Counted from the first letter of the stretch, positions 10,001-19,254 are shown. The stretch: 64,000 nucleotides of DNA from Durusdinium trenchii (GCA_963970005.1 CAXAMN010027373.1:92013-156012), one strand, 5' to 3'. Notes: generated by a model from the sequence alone, not told the origin. Numbers and translations: made by a program.

Positions 10001-10984
10001 TGGACAGTTTGTTTCAATGATTGGGAGAATCTTGCAGTGATGGCTAGACTGGCACCAGATGGCTATATCAAGATCATTGCTGGACATGACCAAGACCTTG
10101 GTCACTGTCAACAGCGTGATGTAACTTGGGCTATCTATGAGATTTGTTTTGGAGAAACAAGGCCTCATCAAGAATTCAAGGACGCAGACTATGAATTTGA
10201 GGACTATGGTCCTAAGGAAAAGCGTGTTCCACTTACTCGAGCGAACATGCATACCATCAGAGTCTGTAATTATCACGTTGATACACATCGTGCTGTGGAT
10301 GCCCACCTACTGACAGGAGAACAGACAGCATTGATGCTTTATGAATGTTTTGTATATGAGGTGGACATCATTTCTGGTGATGCAAATAGTTTGGCCTACA
10401 GAATGTCTGGGTACAAAAGGCAACCAATGGCTAACTATTATTACAGCACCATGCAGCATTGGATCCGCAGGTTTTCAGAAGCCCGTGTAAAAGCAGATCC
10501 TGGTATCACAGCACCTATTCCCAGAACATTTTACAGTTCATCTTCACTTGTTCTCAAGCAGTGTGAAGATTACTTTGAGAAACTCTGGGAAGAATACTCT
10601 ACAGAAGAGAAAGAAGTGTACCAGGGGTCAAAGCTTGGCGATACATGTTTGTCTACCATTGTTGAATGGGGTCATTCAATGAGTGGAGAGGAATATTCAA
10701 ATTCCACATTGAGCACGAAGGAGTTCGTCTGTAATTTTTCAGAGAACTTTGCTTTGATTGACACGGAGGTCATGTGCTCTAAACCCTCTGACGATGACAG
10801 TCATGGTCCAATGTTTATTTCACTCAGACCAGCTTCCTTTTCATCTGGAGACAGAAGACTTTATCGCTCGGGCGAGACTCTTAGAGATGCTAACTTGCGG
10901 AGGAAGGAGAAACAGAAAGGGAATAAAAGGAAAGGAAGGCCGCCAACTTCTGGTCAAGCAGCTCCATCGACTGCAGCGGCATAA
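7019..10984 (+). CDS. Large ORF ending in an EEP nuclease-like domain (element A)
   Basis: 1,321 codons, in frame with the Tpt1-like ORF and parted from it only by a TGA. Residues 1-430 are globular and unrecognised. Residues about 440-760 are highly acidic, with many E/D clusters. From residue about 915 the marks of the endonuclease/exonuclease/phosphatase fold appear in order: PWNYGN (Asn), VILQEAH (metal-binding Glu, about 975), VCNYHVD (His), ISGDANS (GDxN, about 1119) and, near the C-terminus, DDDSHGPMF (Asp-His pair). The tail is Lys/Arg-rich. This family includes LINE endonucleases, AP endonucleases and CCR4-type deadenylases; which activity applies here I cannot tell. LTR elements do not normally carry it. 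No YxDD RT box is present. Confidence 0.62.
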   Translation: MRSRQVMPEGHYQPGWSLIPPKEIDDRDPWSVFGYNAPTLIVNGDGATSRSHRWRDITSRRSTARTSGEPQQDEEDDSAHVAEREMTWFIQNVNNLILNPWMVYDIGMVSLHDRRGTRVLQSTGEDAILVRDWDRLTRHQREYFCRRYKLLRPNIYGTEDDPKTYAPSFEPGICQWMELAQTGYQQFFFIRAWENGRRWAEILTDHGIQSIELSSFLDMCRDPKLLGWNFGIPEPQWDSFGNTVEEAFNTPLFAKVHYRFKQEEEIGRVMHILSELVCDFFMKVLPKWVLDHSILWEEFMILDPVTNLPVYKTSEDALYAERDPEKYRKHFAMNFKKFRFSARVVWYLIDRDRNHLESFLHNSNSRFVQHACYQLREYVQARVAVSDPLYEMIKKEEFERQYNSKFLEAISCSRVVVEPVSSGTYEPSSKLNLKVLQNILKGVYKIQKNEERAREREEEEEQAAQNISNLLADDMELDFDDDNVPVWRSIVNKYREGDQVLRGEAVKITHLYKDKKENEKATEFFSSDRTDFYETSDSLPRTKEEDFIEDLLAKDVAKQAFEAGEEVPPYTRVSTIAGGIHTGSMVLVEDEDMEEEVPEEDPAVELEKDEEMFDENAGAFPSEGLKMEVDQEEAKDESAPHFLSREIGEDSAASYLPSGEMDANLDDTPCLPKSKRSRLNKIPDPHFHEEVQDDATMEEKKKAVEKIKEVREDDGEKKLEAEIQESFPSEVVADKDPVDADNTYELHTSPLRLLGEITNDPGIGFYQLCFRETHARLLNHVCFRKGELSHPHYQARINEDDFVRSIRKVCLVPPPDCYEDSREHDLKSFFINDDRIVYLDDRYQVEPRALERAEQAREDLEVTKEQFREELEKYGPKGPSWDFVAFYEELCQRFLKGRIEEQYGTNLLASSESLTFLPWNYGNMVRGQKYTTPKFLQGLDRAMKPRKQSAMSLQYEQFENNLFFNMLFFLRAHVVILQEAHLLVPAKEFIEQKNWTVCFNDWENLAVMARLAPDGYIKIIAGHDQDLGHCQQRDVTWAIYEICFGETRPHQEFKDADYEFEDYGPKEKRVPLTRANMHTIRVCNYHVDTHRAVDAHLLTGEQTALMLYECFVYEVDIISGDANSLAYRMSGYKRQPMANYYYSTMQHWIRRFSEARVKADPGITAPIPRTFYSSSSLVLKQCEDYFEKLWEEYSTEEKEVYQGSKLGDTCLSTIVEWGHSMSGEEYSNSTLSTKEFVCNFSENFALIDTEVMCSKPSDDDSHGPMFISLRPASFSSGDRRLYRSGETLRDANLRRKEKQKGNKRKGRPPTSGQAAPSTAAA

Positions 10985-11954
10985 AACTCAGAGCGGAGGC
11001 TAACTTTTAATGATAGCTAGGAAGTGAAGATACTTCTGATCACAGTCGATACTTTGCTTCCAGGCTTGACTTTAAGTTGCCAGGCTGAAGTTTTAATGAA
11101 TTCTGGTTTGCAACAAGGAGAAACTTTTTTTGTCAAAGAAGATACTCCTGCATTCCAGGTTTATATGCTTTAGCGTGCAGATAAATACAGTTTACTAACG
11201 GTTACTATCTGCAGGTAGGTATGGACAGTTTTTCAGAACTGATGATAACTACCGCAGCCGCTCTTTTGAAGTGACCTCTAATGGACAACCATTCATGGTT
11301 GATGATTAAGTCATTTCATAAGTTTGCATTTGTAGTGCAGTTTTGTACATACATTTGCCGGTGTCTCCTTCCTTTTTGTTTTTGGTGTCAGAGAGAAAGA
11401 GTCCTTTTGATGCAGTTCCATTTTTTATTTAAGTCCTGTGTATGGAAGCGGCCGAGACCACTTTTCGAGAAGAACATTCCTCGGACCGAGAGTTGACGCT
11501 CCTTGCATTTTGCAAGGCATCTTAATTCGTTGCAGTTTGCGCGGTCTTGAAATTTTTAGTTCTTCGATACGCGAGTGTCGTTTACTGCTTTTACAGGTCT
11601 CTGTGCAAGAAAGCCGCTTTCCTTTGAATTTAAGTTTCTTTGAAGCTCTGGCTATTTAAGGGCTATTGAGCGCCGGTACATGGTATCTTCGCCGGTGAAC
11701 GATACAGTCTCCAGCCGAGATACATTGTCTTTGACTTTGTATTTGAGGTGAGTCAGCTATTGCTCCGTCACTGTATTTAGTATACCTAGAGATTACCTTT
11801 TCTAAAGTGTGCAATACACTGGAATTGGTAAGTACAGGGCACCGTGGTTTCCTTTTAAGCTTACTAGAGCTTGCTGGACTGTTTTAGCCTTGCGGTAGAA
11901 AAATAGTGTGCGACATACGCAATAGGCAGGAGTGGACATGAATTTTGCGCCTGC
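10985..11954 (+). other. 3' noncoding region of element A
   Basis: 970 bases without a convincing ORF between the last coding frame and the right LTR. CCTTGC-ATTTT-GCAAGG at 11501-11517 is a small hairpin. A polypurine tract is expected just before the LTR, but the sequence there (ATTTTGCGCCTGC) is not purine-rich; the nearest purine cluster is GGCAGGAGTGGA around 11927-11938. Confidence 0.5.
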
Positions 11955-12085
11955 TGAAATGTAGAGGCCTACTTGTACAGGTTCCACTCCAGTGGCCTAT
12001 CTAGTGTGTCCATACTTGACTGCCATAAGGCTCAAGACAAGAGGATAAGACTCTGCGCATAAAATACGCCCTAGTCACTCTTTCA
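11955..12085 (+). repeat. Right LTR of element A (131 bp)
   Basis: Direct copy of 11-169 lacking the 28 bases found at 121-148 of the left copy. It starts TGAAATG, ends CTCTTTCA and is followed by CCCCC, the same pentamer that precedes the left LTR. Confidence 0.7.
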
Positions 12086-12720
12086 CCCCCTCCCCTCCTC
12101 CCCTCTCCCCTCTCCCCTCTCCCCACCCCACCTCCCCTCTCCTCCTTCCTCCCACCTTCCCTCCCTCCCTCCTCNNNNNNNNNNNNNNNNNNNNNNNNNN
12201 NNNNNNNNNNNNNNNNNNNNNNNNNNNNNNNNNNNNNNNNNNNNNNNNNNNNNNNNNNNNNNNNNNNNNNNNNNNNNNNNNNNNNNNNNNNNNNNNNNNN
12301 NNNNNNNNNNNNNNNNNNNNNNNNNNNNNNNNNNNNNNNNNNNNNNNNNNNNNNNNNNNNNNNNNNNNNNNNNNNNNNNNNNNNNNNNNNNNNNNNNNNN
12401 NNNNNNNNNNNNNNNNNNNNNNNNNNNNNNNNNNNNNNNNNNNNNNNNNNNNNNNNNNNNNNNNNNNNNNNNNNNNNNNNNNNNNNNNNNNNNNNNNNNN
12501 NNNNNNNNNNNNNNNNNNNNNNNNNNNNNNNNNNNNNNNNNNNNNNNNNNNNNNNNNNNNNNNNNNNNNNNNNNCTCTCATCTCTCTCATCTCTCTCATC
12601 TCTCTCATCTCTCTCATCTCTTTCTCGTCTCTCTCATCTCTCTCTCCTCTCTCTCTCTCTCCTCTCTGTCTCTCGTCTTTCCGTCTCTCTTCTCTCTCTT
12701 CTCTCGCAGGAGGATCCGGG
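12086..12720. repeat. Pyrimidine-rich low-complexity DNA with a 400-base assembly gap
   Basis: 12086-12174 is almost pure C/T in blocks such as CCCCTCTCC. 12175-12574 is unsequenced (N). 12575-12710 resumes with a nine-base TCTCTCATC-type repeat grading into CT dinucleotides. Element A appears to have inserted into this tract. 12721-12840 holds nothing I recognise. Confidence 0.8.
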
Positions 12721-12840
12721 CAAAGAGCCACATATAAAGGACTCTTCACCCCTGCCTCCAAAAAGAGCGCCGTGTTTTTTCCTACCTCGCTGCCCTCCAC
12801 TTTCCCATTCTGGAGCGCTAGCTTTCGCCCCCCCTTGGCC

Positions 12841-13564
12841 TCAAATATTTTTTAATACATAAACGGAACATATATTTATTGAAATATTGATATTTATATC
12901 CGATTGCAGGAAAATAATGAAATGGAACAACAAACATTAATATAGATTTAAATGTACTATAAATAAATAAATATATATAGGAAATATATAAAATATTTTG
13001 ATAATATAAAAACATATAAATAAATAAATATATATATATATTAAATAATTTATTTTAGAATAATGTAAATATAAATTTTTGAATATAAATTGTAATATTT
13101 TATAGGTTAAATATTTTTTTTGTTTTATAATTTGATTTGAATTAATTTAATTTCGATTATTTATTTAATATTGGATTATTATAATGATTATTTATTTAAA
13201 TAATTTATATATATATTATTATTAATATTATGGATTGGAATATAATTGAATAAAATTATACGAATTTTAGAAATAATATAATCGAAATATTTAGAAACAT
13301 TTTTTTATTTTGTTGTTTTTATTTATTTTTTTTTTTAAATCTATAATTGGTTTATGGTTTTTGTTATTATTCGGATTTTATTTAATAATTGAATTATTTT
13401 ATATATTTTAATTTTTAAATATAGGAAATAACTTTTATATGTTGTTATTGTTTTGGGGTATTTTTTGGGTAATTTTATTATATTTCGACGTCGTCGGTTT
13501 GAATTTCGTATGGTATATTGTAGATAATTTTTATTTATTCGATTTTTAATTTATACTTTTGATT
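12841..13564. other. AT-rich, C-depleted tract with CpG retained
   Basis: No gene is visible. From 13021 onward C almost vanishes from this strand: by direct count 13021-13680 has 23 C, of which 16 are followed by G (for example TTCGACGTCGTCGG at 13485-13498). The first part (12841-13020) still has ordinary non-CpG C. The pattern continues into the adjoining LTR relic of element B, where comparison with its partner shows C-to-T change outside CpG. Confidence 0.75.
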
Positions 13565-13835
13565 TCGTTTTTACGTGTTTATCGAATATTTTTTGGACGT
13601 ATATATTAATCTTTTATATTGTAATATTCGGATATATACGTTAGGAAATATGGCTTTACTATTATATTTTATTTTGAATTACGAAACTATATGGATTGAT
13701 TTTCGTCGTTCGTTTACTCTGTAATGGCCATTAGCAAGGAAAGAATTTTGGTCACGCCCTTTTACTTACGTGTTTTCTCGCTAGATTTAGAGCATTAGGG
13801 ATTTTGATTTTGGTATTTTCACCGTGTCATTCTTA
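13565..13835 (+). repeat. Degenerate left LTR of element B
   Basis: Aligns with 32720-32989. The match is plain from about 13680 (ACGAAACTATATGGATTG here, ACGAAAACATATGGATTG there) through ATTTAGAGC and TTTCACCGTGTCATTC, and fainter upstream. In the clearest stretch (13697-13720 against 32815-32838) four non-CpG C have become T while all three CpG are kept. It ends one base before a primer-binding site. The left border is a guess from the length of the right copy. Confidence 0.6.
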
Positions 13836-13836
13836 T

Positions 13837-13848
13837 TGGTAACGGAGC
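13837..13848 (+). other. Primer-binding site of element B
   Basis: TGGTAACGGAGC differs from the element A site (TGGTAGCGGAGC) at one position, and is likewise one base after the LTR. Both read CGGAGC where the usual eukaryotic initiator-Met complement has CAGAGC, which suggests that the host tRNA acceptor stem has that variant. Confidence 0.5.
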
Positions 13849-13961
13849 CGTTAAAGTACGGTTCCGGACGCTCGCGAATTTTTTGTCTGACGCTTCGAGT
13901 TCGAAGCGACCGGATTCCGTAGCTGATTAATTCTATGTCCCTAGGTTTGACAACGTAATAG

Positions 13962-14435
13962 TTGGTTACAAGGAATGACGAAAGCGTGTTCAATTGCACG
14001 CTCATCGTTAGAAGATGCGGTCGAAAGAAGGAGATTGCATTGAATATTTTAGTTCGTTTGGAAGGAGCTTCATGGCGACAGTGCGAAGATCTGGCGATCG
14101 TAGATTTAGAAAAGGAAGATGGATTGTCGTACCTTTTGAAAAGATTGGATGCTTAGTGGCAGTACGATGACAAAGTCGAGATGCCTGAAGCTTTTGAACG
14201 ATTTTTCTTCAAGGTGATGCGCAAACCTGGACAATCCCTATTGGAATTTTGCACTGATTTCAATTAGGCACTTCGTGAGCTGTTGAAATTCAAAATCGAT
14301 CTTCCACAGGAGGTTAGTGGATGGCTCATGTTGAGACGTGCCGCATTGATAAGGGAACAACAGGTGATGGTGCAAACACATATTGGGACAAAATTGACAT
14401 TGAGTACAGTTGAGGTACTCCTTGGTGTCATAAAT
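13962..14435 (+). pseudogene. gag fragment of element B
   Basis: One frame reads like the capsid part of a copia Gag: LVRLEGASWRQCEDL, then KVEMPEAFERFFFKVMRKPG, then LPQEVSGWLMLRRAALI and a final amphipathic stretch. It is interrupted by TAG at 14154 and at 14265; a glutamine codon (CAG) at each place would fit the reading, so both are explained by C-to-T. No zinc knuckle or protease follows: after about 14435 the sequence becomes an oppositely oriented gene, and the rest of the element resumes near 26708. Confidence 0.6.
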
Positions 14436-14439
14436 AGCT

Positions 14440-16110
14440 TGATTGGTGGCATTGGATGCCTTCTTCTCCAGCTCAAGCAATTCCTCCAAATGACCCGCTG
14501 CAGCGGAAACTGACTTGGTATTTGAGGGAGAGAATGTTTCGCCCACAAGATCACGTATGTCGTATGCCTTCTGAAGATCATCATTGCCCAAGACCTTGAT
14601 CTGCTCGGGAATTGGAAGTTCAGGAATGTCAATGCTTTGGAACGAATGTTCAAAGGTTTTTGCAATTAATGATGTCAGCTTTTTGCCTTCATTCACGAGG
14701 TAACAGCCAAACTCCGCAATATTGCGGGCGTCATCAAGAGAGATGGGAAAATCAGTTGCTTCTGATGGGCGCAATGCCTGTATACCATTGCCGCAAGCTT
14801 TCCCTGCAAGGACTCGAGGTCACCCAGATTATGTAGCTCAATGGAATCTCGAATCCCCTGATAGTTTGCACTCAGCAGCGTGATGTCATCGACCCCCTTT
14901 GGTGATGAAGATTGGTTCACAAATTCCCTAGTAGTCTGGAAAGAGACGTCGCATGACGCAATGAATTCCATCAATGCGATTCCATTCCGAACCACATCTC
15001 CAGATTCTGCAGCCAAAGCTGTGGTCATGAGATTGGCACTCTGGCAGTGTTTTTCAAGCATCTTCACACTATCCTCAGTCCATTTTGAACCATGGTTGCT
15101 TGCGCTCAGCAAACTCTGGAAAATCTTCATAATGTGTTCTGAAGCCTCTCCAGCAACGGTTACTTACAGTGTTTCCTGTGCAGCCTGTGTTACCCCTGAG
15201 ATTGAGTCCAGCAATCCTTGGATGTCATCCTTGTCCTCATTTTTCAGGAATGTGTTCAAGGTGATTGTAACCTTCTTCCATGCCTCGAGCGCTGATTTGG
15301 TTTCCTTGGCATCCAGCTTATCCATCAAAGCCTGCTGGAAGGACTTGGCAACCCCTGCGCAAGCAACGGCGGCTTCCACCAAAGACTTCAGTCGAGTCTT
15401 ATTGAAAGTTCCTTGAATTTGTTGAAAACAAGAGCTGCCATCCTCTGGAAGTAGTACCAACGGCATCTTGTCAGGGCTTTTGGAAGAAAGTGCATCTCTC
15501 ATTTGGTCTAGGAAGGGAACAAAATCAAAGACCAGAAAGGCTTCCACGGAAATCATCACTGCCTTTTCGACCGTGTTGCTCAGCTCAGTCAGAAGCTCTC
15601 GATCGCTTCCCTTCAGCAATTTGGCTGCAGGACTCACTATGGTTGTGTATGCAGTGGATAGCACCTTCCCATACTCACTGCTGAATTGTTCCTTCTGGCC
15701 AGGTGTCACAGGCCCCTCAAGAAGACCAAAATCTGCAACTTCAATGGTCATTCTGTTCACCTCCTCGATGAAGAAGCTTCTCTCTTGGTAGCATTCGCCT
15801 TGGCCAACTCGATTACCTTCTTCCCTTTCTCCAGAAGCATTGCCCACACAATCCAATGCTGTTGTTCTGTGGCAGCTGGCGCCACTTCCACCAATTTGCA
15901 AGCATCTTTCACTTTGGCAGGAGGCGCGCTCCAATCCAGGATGCACTTGATCCATCCAATAGCTGCGTCGAAGTCTGCATCACCTGAAAATTTGTCTGTG
16001 AATGAAGCCATGGTGTCAACAAATTGGCGTAGGTATTGAAGGCAATCGCTTGTGAGCTTGTTCCCGAGGCTTTTGACAAGCGTCTGAAAGAGTTGGCTCG
16101 TAAGCAATAC
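14440..16110 (-). pseudogene. Last large exon of an unnamed minus-strand gene, frameshifted
   Basis: A mostly helical protein region with no family I recognise. The 5' edge follows a good acceptor (CCATACCCAG|GTATTGC, read on the minus strand at 16110). The reading starts VLLTSQLFQTLVKSLGNKL, shifts frame near 15785, meets a TAA at 15164, continues in register, and shifts again near 14780 before ending in the gag fragment of element B. The TAA lies in GTAAGTAACC, which looks like a donor, but the next acceptor would give an intron of only about 29 bases, so a plain nonsense codon is as likely. The three breaks show decay or sequencing indels. Confidence 0.5.
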
Positions 16111-16431
16111 CTGGGTATGGAAGATGGAAGGCAAACAGTTTAAGTCACAGTCAGTTACAGTTACATTTACAGTGTAAGTTTAAGTCAAAGTTTAGAGTTG
16201 TCCCAACTCTTAAGACAAAGTAGTTGGCTGATGGCTGTTAAGTCACAAAGTATTCAGTGCCCTCTTCCTCACCAAGGTGGTCCTCACACATTTTTGAAGT
16301 GTCTTGGAAGAACTTGTGCCAGGCCGCATGCTTCAAATCCTGGAAACAATCAAGAGACTCGGATGTTCACTCACCCTATTTTCACCCGATTTATTCGATT
16401 ATTCGATTGGGATAATCAGATAATCATAAAC

Positions 16432-16842
16432 ATTCATGTTTCTGTCCTCCATGGCCACAGCCTTTAGGATGCGTTCCCAAATAGCCGGCGATCCATCACC
16501 AGAAACCTGTTTCACTGCTTCATCATACAAAGCCTTGCCTGAGAGTGTTTGGCTTGGACCAGCTATTCCAGCAGTCTGCTTTGTAAACAGAATTGAATCA
16601 TTGATCTTCTTGATGACTTCGTCATAAGCTGATGTCAGCTCAGAAACATCGCCCTTTCGTCGGTTGAAGCTTTTCCGTTTTGTTTGCACTTGAGCTTTCA
16701 CAGCAGTCAAATCTGCGATGGGTGCCTTTGCCCATGCACCAAAAGTAGCGTCGTCTGAACTAGATGGAGTTGTTCGACAATGGCCTTCACTTTATTCAGA
16801 AACTCATTGAGACTGTCTTGGTCTTCTGCACTGATACCCCCC
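16432..16842 (-). CDS. Exon of the unnamed minus-strand gene
   Basis: The acceptor is ACCCTCAG|GGGGG at 16842 and the donor AAT|GTTTATG at 16432. It encodes a charged helical segment (GGISAEDQDSLNEFLNKVK at its start, KAVAMEDRNMN at its end) with a basic KRKSFNRRKGD in the middle. There is a one-base frame break near 16765: the readings either side are clearly coding but in different frames. Function unknown. Confidence 0.5.
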
Positions 16843-16872
16843 TGAGGGTGATCATGAATAGTAACATCTTCC

Positions 16873-17410
16873 CCTTCTCGGAATTCTCAGGCTGTGGCTG
16901 TTCCTTTCTCTTTGTTTTTTCACGCTTGGTGTTTCCACCGCCACCGCCACCGCCACCGCCACGGGTTGGTACAGAAGGCTCTGGAACTGGACCTTGGCGG
17001 GGTTTTTTGGGAACAGTACCTGCGGCTGCAGCAACCGCCCCCAATGAAGACGATGCCCTTTTTTGACCACTACCACTAGTGGCATGCATGCGATGAAACA
17101 AGTTTGCAAATGGTGTAGGATCCATAACCAGCTCCTCATCAGAACCATCAGCGGCCTCGGTAGTATCAACATGTGTAGTCTCAACATCCTCACCATCAGG
17201 AGCTCTAGGGTCACCTCCCGAAGCCCCAGTGATACGGACAGTTGTTGATACATCGCCTTTGCCCGCATTGGCCTTGTGGAATTGGCGCAATATCGAGTTG
17301 TGGATGTTGTTTGTTTGCTCCTGTCCGAGTACAACATCCGGCTGGTTCAACAAGGTGGTGCGATCGACTTCTGTAGTGGCTGAGTCGATGTATTCAAAGA
17401 TTCCATCGTC
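16873..17410 (-). CDS. Exon of the unnamed minus-strand gene (Gly-rich, basic)
   Basis: The acceptor is ATTCCGCAG|GACGATGG at 17410. The donor is not a GT; a GA-type GAAG site around 16872 fits best. It encodes DDGIFEYIDSATTEVDRT, an acidic middle (DGSDEELVMD), a basic KKPRQGP that could be a nuclear signal, and a run of nine Gly from a CCACCG repeat at 16937-16962. Function unknown. Confidence 0.5.
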
Positions 17411-17511
17411 CTGCGGAATAGTGTTTAGTTTAGTCATTTTTAGTCTGATGGGTGTAAAAAAGAAGACGAACAGAAGAAGACAGACAGACAAATTCAGATA
17501 AACACAAAGCA

Positions 17512-17873
17512 ATGGAGTCCTCGTCCATGATGATGTCAACACCCACGATGTTCTGTCCCTTGTACTTGATGGTCTTGATCTTCTCAGGGGGTGGTTTACC
17601 CCAACGCCGTTCATAAGCATCAAGGTGAAGGAACTTAGTCTTTGGTCCAATGATACCAAACGTCTCCTTCTCATGTGTCTTGAAGGTCTCTGTTGGCTGG
17701 CTAAATGGATTGTTTTTGTTGGTCAACCGAAGAGCAGGGTTCTCGATCTTCATATCAACGAGCTGCTCACGATTCTTCAGAAAGTCGTGGTTCTCAGAAG
17801 TTGACTTGTCCAGCTCACGGTCGACACAAGTCATTGATCCACATTTGAGCAGCCAGCCGCCAATGTCCGTTGT
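17512..17873 (-). CDS. Exon of the unnamed minus-strand gene
   Basis: The acceptor is CCTGTCAG|ACAACGG at 17873; the donor seems to be a GC type (ATT|GCTTTG at 17512). It encodes 120 residues with no known domain: GGWLLKCGSMTCVDRELDK near the start, FGIIGPKTKFLHLDAYERRW in the middle, and YKGQNIVGVDIIMDEDSI at the end. It is free of stops and reads as ordinary protein. Confidence 0.55.
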
Positions 17874-17906
17874 CTGACAGGGTATTGTCAATTGTGTTCT
17901 TTACAG

Positions 17907-18186
17907 TATGTACCAGGTGTACTGTAGTATTCAATCCGTACCGTACCGTACCATACCGTACCCATTGTACCGTACTGTCCCACCACCGATGTACCCACTG
18001 TACTGTACCCACAATAGCAACAGAAAATCTATAATTAGCAGCAGAAAAGCTTGCTAATTATATATTTTCTGCTGCTATTTCGGGTACAGTACACTGGGTA
18101 CATCGGTGGTACATGAGTACGGGACGGGACGGTACTGTCAGTACGGTACGGTACGGTACGGTACAGTGTGGTACAGGTACAGTACC
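17907..18186. repeat. Long imperfect inverted repeat inside an intron
   Basis: The left arm carries CCGTACCGTACC, GTACCGTACTGTCC and CACCACCGATGTACCC; the right arm carries their reverse complements in reverse order (GGGTACATCGGTGGT, GGACGGTACTG, GGTACGGTACGG). The centre is near 18050, flanked by inner arms of an AGCAGCAGAAAA type. The whole could fold into one hairpin of about 130 bases per arm. It lies between the exons ending at 18297 and starting at 17873. A MITE-like element or an expanded GGTAC repeat are both possible. Confidence 0.7.
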
Positions 18187-18296
18187 AAGGTATAATGTAT
18201 CCATTTCGGATACACAAGACCTTAAGATATTAAGATAAACAATCAGTCTCAGTTCAGTTTAGTATCATTTGTGGTTCGTCTTTGACATTTCCTTGC

Positions 18297-18578
18297 CTTC
18301 CGGCATAAGAGGCAGTGACACCCCTGAGGAGCTTCCAATGTGCCAGACTCCCACGTGAGCATGTTCAACCAAGCTTTCTCCTGAGATTGTGATTGATCGT
18401 AGGGAGCTTCCTCAGTAGACCAATGCCCACAGCGTTTGCACATCCGTGGCTTGTAGTTCTCCGGTAGGGTAATGCCTGCTGGTGGTAGTGGAGCCTCCTT
18501 CGACTGTGCAGGGCCTTTCTGACTCTTCACTCTTGAGGCTCCAGGCACAGCTGGTTTACTTTGTATAGCTGGCATCCC
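18297..18578 (-). CDS. Exon with paired CxxC motifs, unnamed minus-strand gene
   Basis: The acceptor is GTTCGCAG|GGGATG at 18578 and the donor appears to be GC type (CGGAAG|GCAAGG at 18297). It encodes a Pro/Lys-rich start, then CKRCGHWS and, 38 residues on, CHCLLCRKARK. Two CxxC pairs at this spacing suggest a small zinc-binding domain. The exon is intact. No name can be given. Confidence 0.55.
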
Positions 18579-18954
18579 CTGCGAACACAAGCCCCCAATC
18601 CTATATATAGTCACCCTTCACGAATTGAGCCAAAGCTCATCAAACATTATTTCTTCAATGAAGCAGCTGCTGAGAGCAATGTGTGAGTCAGTCTAGTGAG
18701 TAGTAGACTGTAGACAAATACAAAAATGCTTTGTGAATCAATCCTATGAAATCAAACAAATGCTATTTTCATCTCCGTATGCCATGCATCTCCGTGCGTT
18801 TGGAAACCAATTGGAGAGCCCATTCACTCCAAACACTGACATACAACGCTCGGCCCCTGACCCCACTCTCAGATACCCAAGAAAGTTTTGAACCTCATCA
18901 ACGCAATGTCCAAATATGTCCAAACAAGTCTGACTCTGACTGAGACTGAAACAC

Positions 18955-19254
18955 TTGTATATGAAGTCTGCAATGCAAGAAGCTGATCCTTATGTTGCTT
19001 AGCGCCATCCTTGCCCCGAATCGATCGATCAGCATCAAGATACTGGAGAATGCTGGCTTCGCTATCCTGCTTCAATTTCTTGGCAGAAACGAGGATCTTG
19101 CATTGGCGATGCTGGCCTGGAATTCGGAATCGTATCATCTGTTGTTCGAACATATTTTGGTTACTTCCTTCAAGGAACAGACACTCAGACAAGGCACTAC
19201 AATACACTGAGACACAATGCTGTGGTGTATCCACCTTCATCTCGGTAATGCGAC
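18955..19254 (-). CDS. Exon of the unnamed minus-strand gene
   Basis: The acceptor is TTGGCAAAG|GTCGC at 19254 and the donor ATACAA|GTGTTTC at 18955. It encodes about 100 residues including GRITEMKVDTPQHC, a middle MFEQQMIRFRIPGQHRQC and a Lys/Asp-rich end (KKLKQDSEASILQYLDAD). No domain recognised. Confidence 0.5.

Larger units (their letters stand above)
11..12085 (+). mobile_element. LTR retroelement A: integrase, Tpt1-like and EEP domains, no RT seen
   Basis: A 12.1-kb unit bounded by direct repeats (11-169 and 11955-12085), each beginning TG and ending CA. CCCCC lies just outside both ends (6-10 and 12086-12090) and could be a 5-bp target duplication, though the flanks are low-complexity. 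An initiator-Met-like primer site follows the left repeat. In order the interior encodes gag, a protease-like site, an HHCC finger, a DDE integrase, a methyltransferase-like segment, an acidic linker, a Tpt1/KptA-like domain and an EEP nuclease. The integrase and primer site place it near Ty1/copia. I searched the interior for the copia RT YxDD box and RNase H motifs and saw neither. Frame changes near 4270 and 5900-6040 and stops at 3437, 4731 and 7016 show decay or a need for recoding. Confidence 0.72.

Noticed and set aside
7019..10984. A hidden copia RT in the long ORF of element A
   Set aside because: I looked for the FTADVxxAFLxG, YGxxxAPRxW and VDD motifs seen in element B and found none.
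12075..12800. Minus-strand open frame rich in Arg/Glu/Met
   Set aside because: It is the reading of a CT microsatellite and spans the N gap.
15134..15166. A 29-base intron at GTAAGTAACC
   Set aside because: Far too short for splicing; the frame simply continues past a TAA.
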